Source: Porites lobata (taxonomy: Eukaryota; Cnidaria; Anthozoa; Scleractinia; Poritidae). From it: DNA of 64,000 bases. The notes beneath the pieces were generated by a model. The model worked only from the letters and a program-made list of their open reading frames with translations, searched no databases and had not been told where the DNA came from. Shown in pieces: positions 61,203 to 64,000 of this stretch. Position 1 is the first letter of the stretch, and every line of letters begins with the position of its first letter. Both the position numbers and the translations under genes were made by a program. The DNA lies in the NCBI GenBank assembly GCA_942486035.1, contig CALNXK010000124.1:683501-747500 (forward strand), in the 5' to 3' direction.

Positions 61203-62668
61203 CTGCAAAGGAAGACATTAAATAGTTCAAAATAAAAACTAATTATCAATATTAAATTTAAATTCATTTAAAGAATAAACTGGTTCAAATCCTGGGCCAC
61301 ACCAACACTTACAGCCGTAGGGTTTTTAAGGAACTGAGGAGAAGGTGCAGGCTTTGTAAAGACTTAACTTAAGGTAGCTGAACACAGTTTTACAGGCAGT
61401 CAGCGGTAACTCACATGACAGCGCGTGTTTTAAATTAGACAAACAAACATGGCGGCAAAAAAAGCACTGGTACACAGAAGGACATGGACAAGTGGACTTT
61501 GTAATCTACTTTGTTTAGTTTCTTCGTTTTTTTGGAAAACACTTGTAAAATAACGGCATAGCTTTAAATAGGGTGATCATGTGTAGTAATAATAATTATT
61601 ACTACATGCATGTGCATGTGTGCTTCGCAGTGTAGTCAGTGTGTGCATGTATGCTATGTGATAATTAATGTTATTGTTGAAACTGTTGTACTTTGAAATA
61701 AATGAAATGAAATAAAAAAAACCAAACCAAAAAAATGGCAGACAGAAGACGATTTCTCAAAATCTACTCATTAAAATTTTGTGATATTTGGCAGAATTTT
61801 TACTTTTATCGAAAATTTATATAATGAGTAATTTAAAATGGAAGTTAAACAGACCAATTTTGTGACACATTTAATAATTACAGTACCATTATATTATTGA
61901 TTATCTAAAAATCCCTCCGTTTTAATTTTGGTCAAATAAGTTTCAAATTGTAATGATTAATTATAGTATTTTAAAAGTTGTGTGCAAGTTTATCGGAAAA
62001 TCTAATAAGTGAATTTTATGCAAACTGAGCAAAGTGAAATTTAAGGGTTGTATTCAATCGTTCATGTTGCCATGGAAACTACAAAAACATCACATTTTAC
62101 CTGTCAATCAAAATCTTTCATCAGTATATTTTTCAATTGCCAAGTTTCAGCTTGTGAGCTGCAACCTTTCTCTTGGCATGATTTGGCGAATGACATACAC
62201 TCACAAACTGCCAAAACTGTGTTCAACCACCTTAAATAATAATTATTTAAGTTAAGTCTTAAAAAGTAAGTAATTAATAATAATTAGTAATTACTTGTTT
62301 AGATATTTGCCCAGCTCACAAGTATTATTTTAGGAAATATATATTCCCAAGCATTTCTAGAATGTTTTTTGTAATTGCCATATAAAATTTCAGAGAGTAA
62401 AACACCAAAAAAATGTTTGCATAATTATTGTGAATTGTTTTGATCCTCCACTGGGATGGCACCATAAACTTATTAAGGCCAGAATAATGGGAAACAATTC
62501 AATTCCATTCCAAAGCATGAAAATACCGTAATATGCATTTGAAAATTTAATACATTTACTCTCATCCGTTATGTTGCATCACCTCAAAGAACAATGTTAT
62601 CACCTCAAACATTCTTAAGAAAGTACATCCTTGCCAAATATAGAACACGATGACTCGCCCTTAACTTC
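61203..62668. other. Likely BCAP31 intron or upstream DNA, no exon recognised
   Basis: AT-rich, with a GTGTGCATGTATGC-type patch near 61610-61660. The two N-terminal membrane segments of BCAP31 were sought on the minus strand and not found here. Confidence 0.4.
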
Positions 62669-62674
62669 CAAAGT

Positions 62675-63718
62675 CAGGACGTAACATGTCGATCGAAATC
62701 GATCATCGGAAGGCTAGTCGATAAGTCGATAGTGCTCGATAATTGTCTATAATTGTCGATTGATTAGTTTAATTTGTCGATAAAAGTCGATAATCACAAA
62801 GTTCTCAGGGCTGGCTATCGATGTGTATCGACTTTTATCGATTTCTATCGACATCAACATGTCAAGTGAACGAAGATACTTTGTATAAGCATCGTGAGTG
62901 TAAAAAGTTGTACGACGCTGATAATGGCAATAAACCTGAATAAAGTTGCATTAAAACCTGAAAAAAACATATGTTATCTTCAATCTGCAACCGAATGTTT
63001 ACTTCAAGAAATCTGAAGAAATGCACCTTGGTTTGCACCACTCGCGTTCAATATCGCTTCTGTCGCTTCGCAATTTTTTCCGGTCTTGCGCCGCGATTGT
63101 TTTGGTCAGCACCGGTACACATCTTATGTATATATCTTTGGCCCTGAGATACCGGGAAAATGCTGTGATAAATGAAGAACAAACGCAGACAAAGTACTCA
63201 GATGTAATTAACTTTCATTCAATTATTGCCGGTTATTGTTGTTTGCTGGATCCACCACCGCATTGTCCAGGCCAGTGCTTTGCTTTTCTCCTTTGGATGA
63301 CGAGGAGCAAATGGAGTACATCTCCCGGTACTTTTGTGTTCGACCTCTAAATAATTTCGGTGATGAGTTGCGGTGAGTTGTTTCATATTGGAGTTTTTAC
63401 TGGGAAGATAACAGAGGCTACTAAGAATAATAAATTCACTTTGTTTTAACTCTCTACTCAGCTCTAGTTACAGTGCAAAATAAAATATTGAAACATACAT
63501 AGCTCTACATATGATCGTTTTTTATCTTTCGATACTTTTCGATAAAAGTCGATTGAAATCGAACTCTAACACCAAAAGTCGATCAAAATCGATAATCACA
63601 AGAAATTTTGTGATCGACTTTTATCGATTTCCGATATTTGTCGATTAATTAGTATCGACTTTTATCGACAACGATCGATTTTTATCGACTATCGGAATTA
63701 TCGACATGTTATGTCCTG
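62675..63718. mobile_element. DNA transposon, 1,044 bp, 6-bp target duplication
   Basis: The ends are CAGGACGTAACATGTCGAT and the complement of CAGGACATAACATGTCGAT (one mismatch in 19). CAAAGT flanks both sides (62669-62674 and 63719-63724). About 150-200 bp inside each end are filled with TCGATAAAAGTCGAT-type words in both orientations. A plus-strand frame at 63021-63350 (109 codons) lies in the middle but resembles no transposase, so the element is probably non-autonomous. Confidence 0.85.
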
Positions 63719-63724
63719 CAAAGT

Positions 63725-64000
63725 AGAAAGTGCAAGAGACTTTCCTTACTTTCCCGGAAGCAAAGTTCTACAAAAAATTCATAACACCACCCTGTATTCG
63801 CGATTATTTTCCCTTTTTATTAAGTTTTCACTAGCTTAGATCGATGCGTACTCAATATGGATATCTTGCATTCATCAAGAGGTTATAAACAGTTTAATTG
63901 AAAAGCGGAAAAACAAAAAAATGTTAGCTCATTACGCTTAACATGGAGATCAGCGACCTATTGTAGAATAAGAAAACTTGAGAAAGACTTGAAAAATTAA
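63725..64000. other. Window end, no feature recognised
   Basis: AT-rich DNA. The missing BCAP31 5' exons do not appear here on the minus strand. Confidence 0.4.

Noticed and set aside
63021..63350. 109-codon plus-strand frame as a transposase
   Set aside because: It lies inside the 1,044-bp element but shows no catalytic motif or family resemblance.

Overview
The window looks like nuclear DNA of a cnidarian, most likely an anthozoan such as a stony coral. It is AT-rich. The genes are broken by many short introns with GT/AG borders, and it is crowded with small inverted-repeat transposons, SINE-like copies, satellites and an inverted pair of tails resembling coral Penelope-like elements. A TPR-CHAT protein of a type common in anthozoan genomes also fits. 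The species assignment is inference; nothing in the window names it. Most open frames are short and meaningless, so genes were rebuilt here exon by exon from protein similarity and splice sites.

Layout, left to right. 1-1257 (+): the 3' part of a SWIM zinc-finger protein, open at the window edge. 3.2-10.6 kb: promoter-like DNA, three small in-phase exon candidates on +, SINE-like repeats and a tandem duplication. 11-23.2 kb: a repeat block with a 61-bp minisatellite, a long GA tract, a KDZ-like transposase remnant on - split by a 3.1-kb inverted-repeat element, a 3.6-kb satellite with a higher-order period, and a Penelope-like inverted pair with a hammerhead-like core. 23.2-27 kb: MITEs and unassigned DNA. 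27.0-33.8 kb (+): eleven exons of a GH20 beta-hexosaminidase homologue that carries two frame disruptions and an altered active-site motif. 33.8-39.6 kb: no gene seen. 39.6-42.1 kb (-): a nine-repeat TPR-CHAT protein whose caspase-like domain is cut by a stop between the His and Cys motifs, followed by a frameshift. 47.1-52.3 kb (-): a complete seven-exon monoacylglycerol lipase of 282 residues with its Ser-Asp-His triad. 53.7-57.5 kb (-): 26S proteasome subunit PSMD6/Rpn7, intact at the C-terminus but lacking its first ~70 residues. 57.7-61.2 kb (-): BCAP31, with its N-terminal exons beyond the visible region, a KKXX ER signal and a ~135-bp tandem repeat carrying exon-like copies. 62.7-63.7 kb: a complete 1,044-bp inverted-repeat transposon with a 6-bp target duplication.

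The genes do not form one pathway. MGLL (lipid signalling), PSMD6 (protein degradation) and BCAP31 (ER membrane chaperone) are housekeeping-type genes lying head to tail on the minus strand. The most unusual points are the disrupted CHAT protease, the exon-bearing repeat inside BCAP31, the DEVD motif in BCAP31, the N-terminally incomplete PSMD6 that abuts BCAP31, and the Penelope-like inverted pair.
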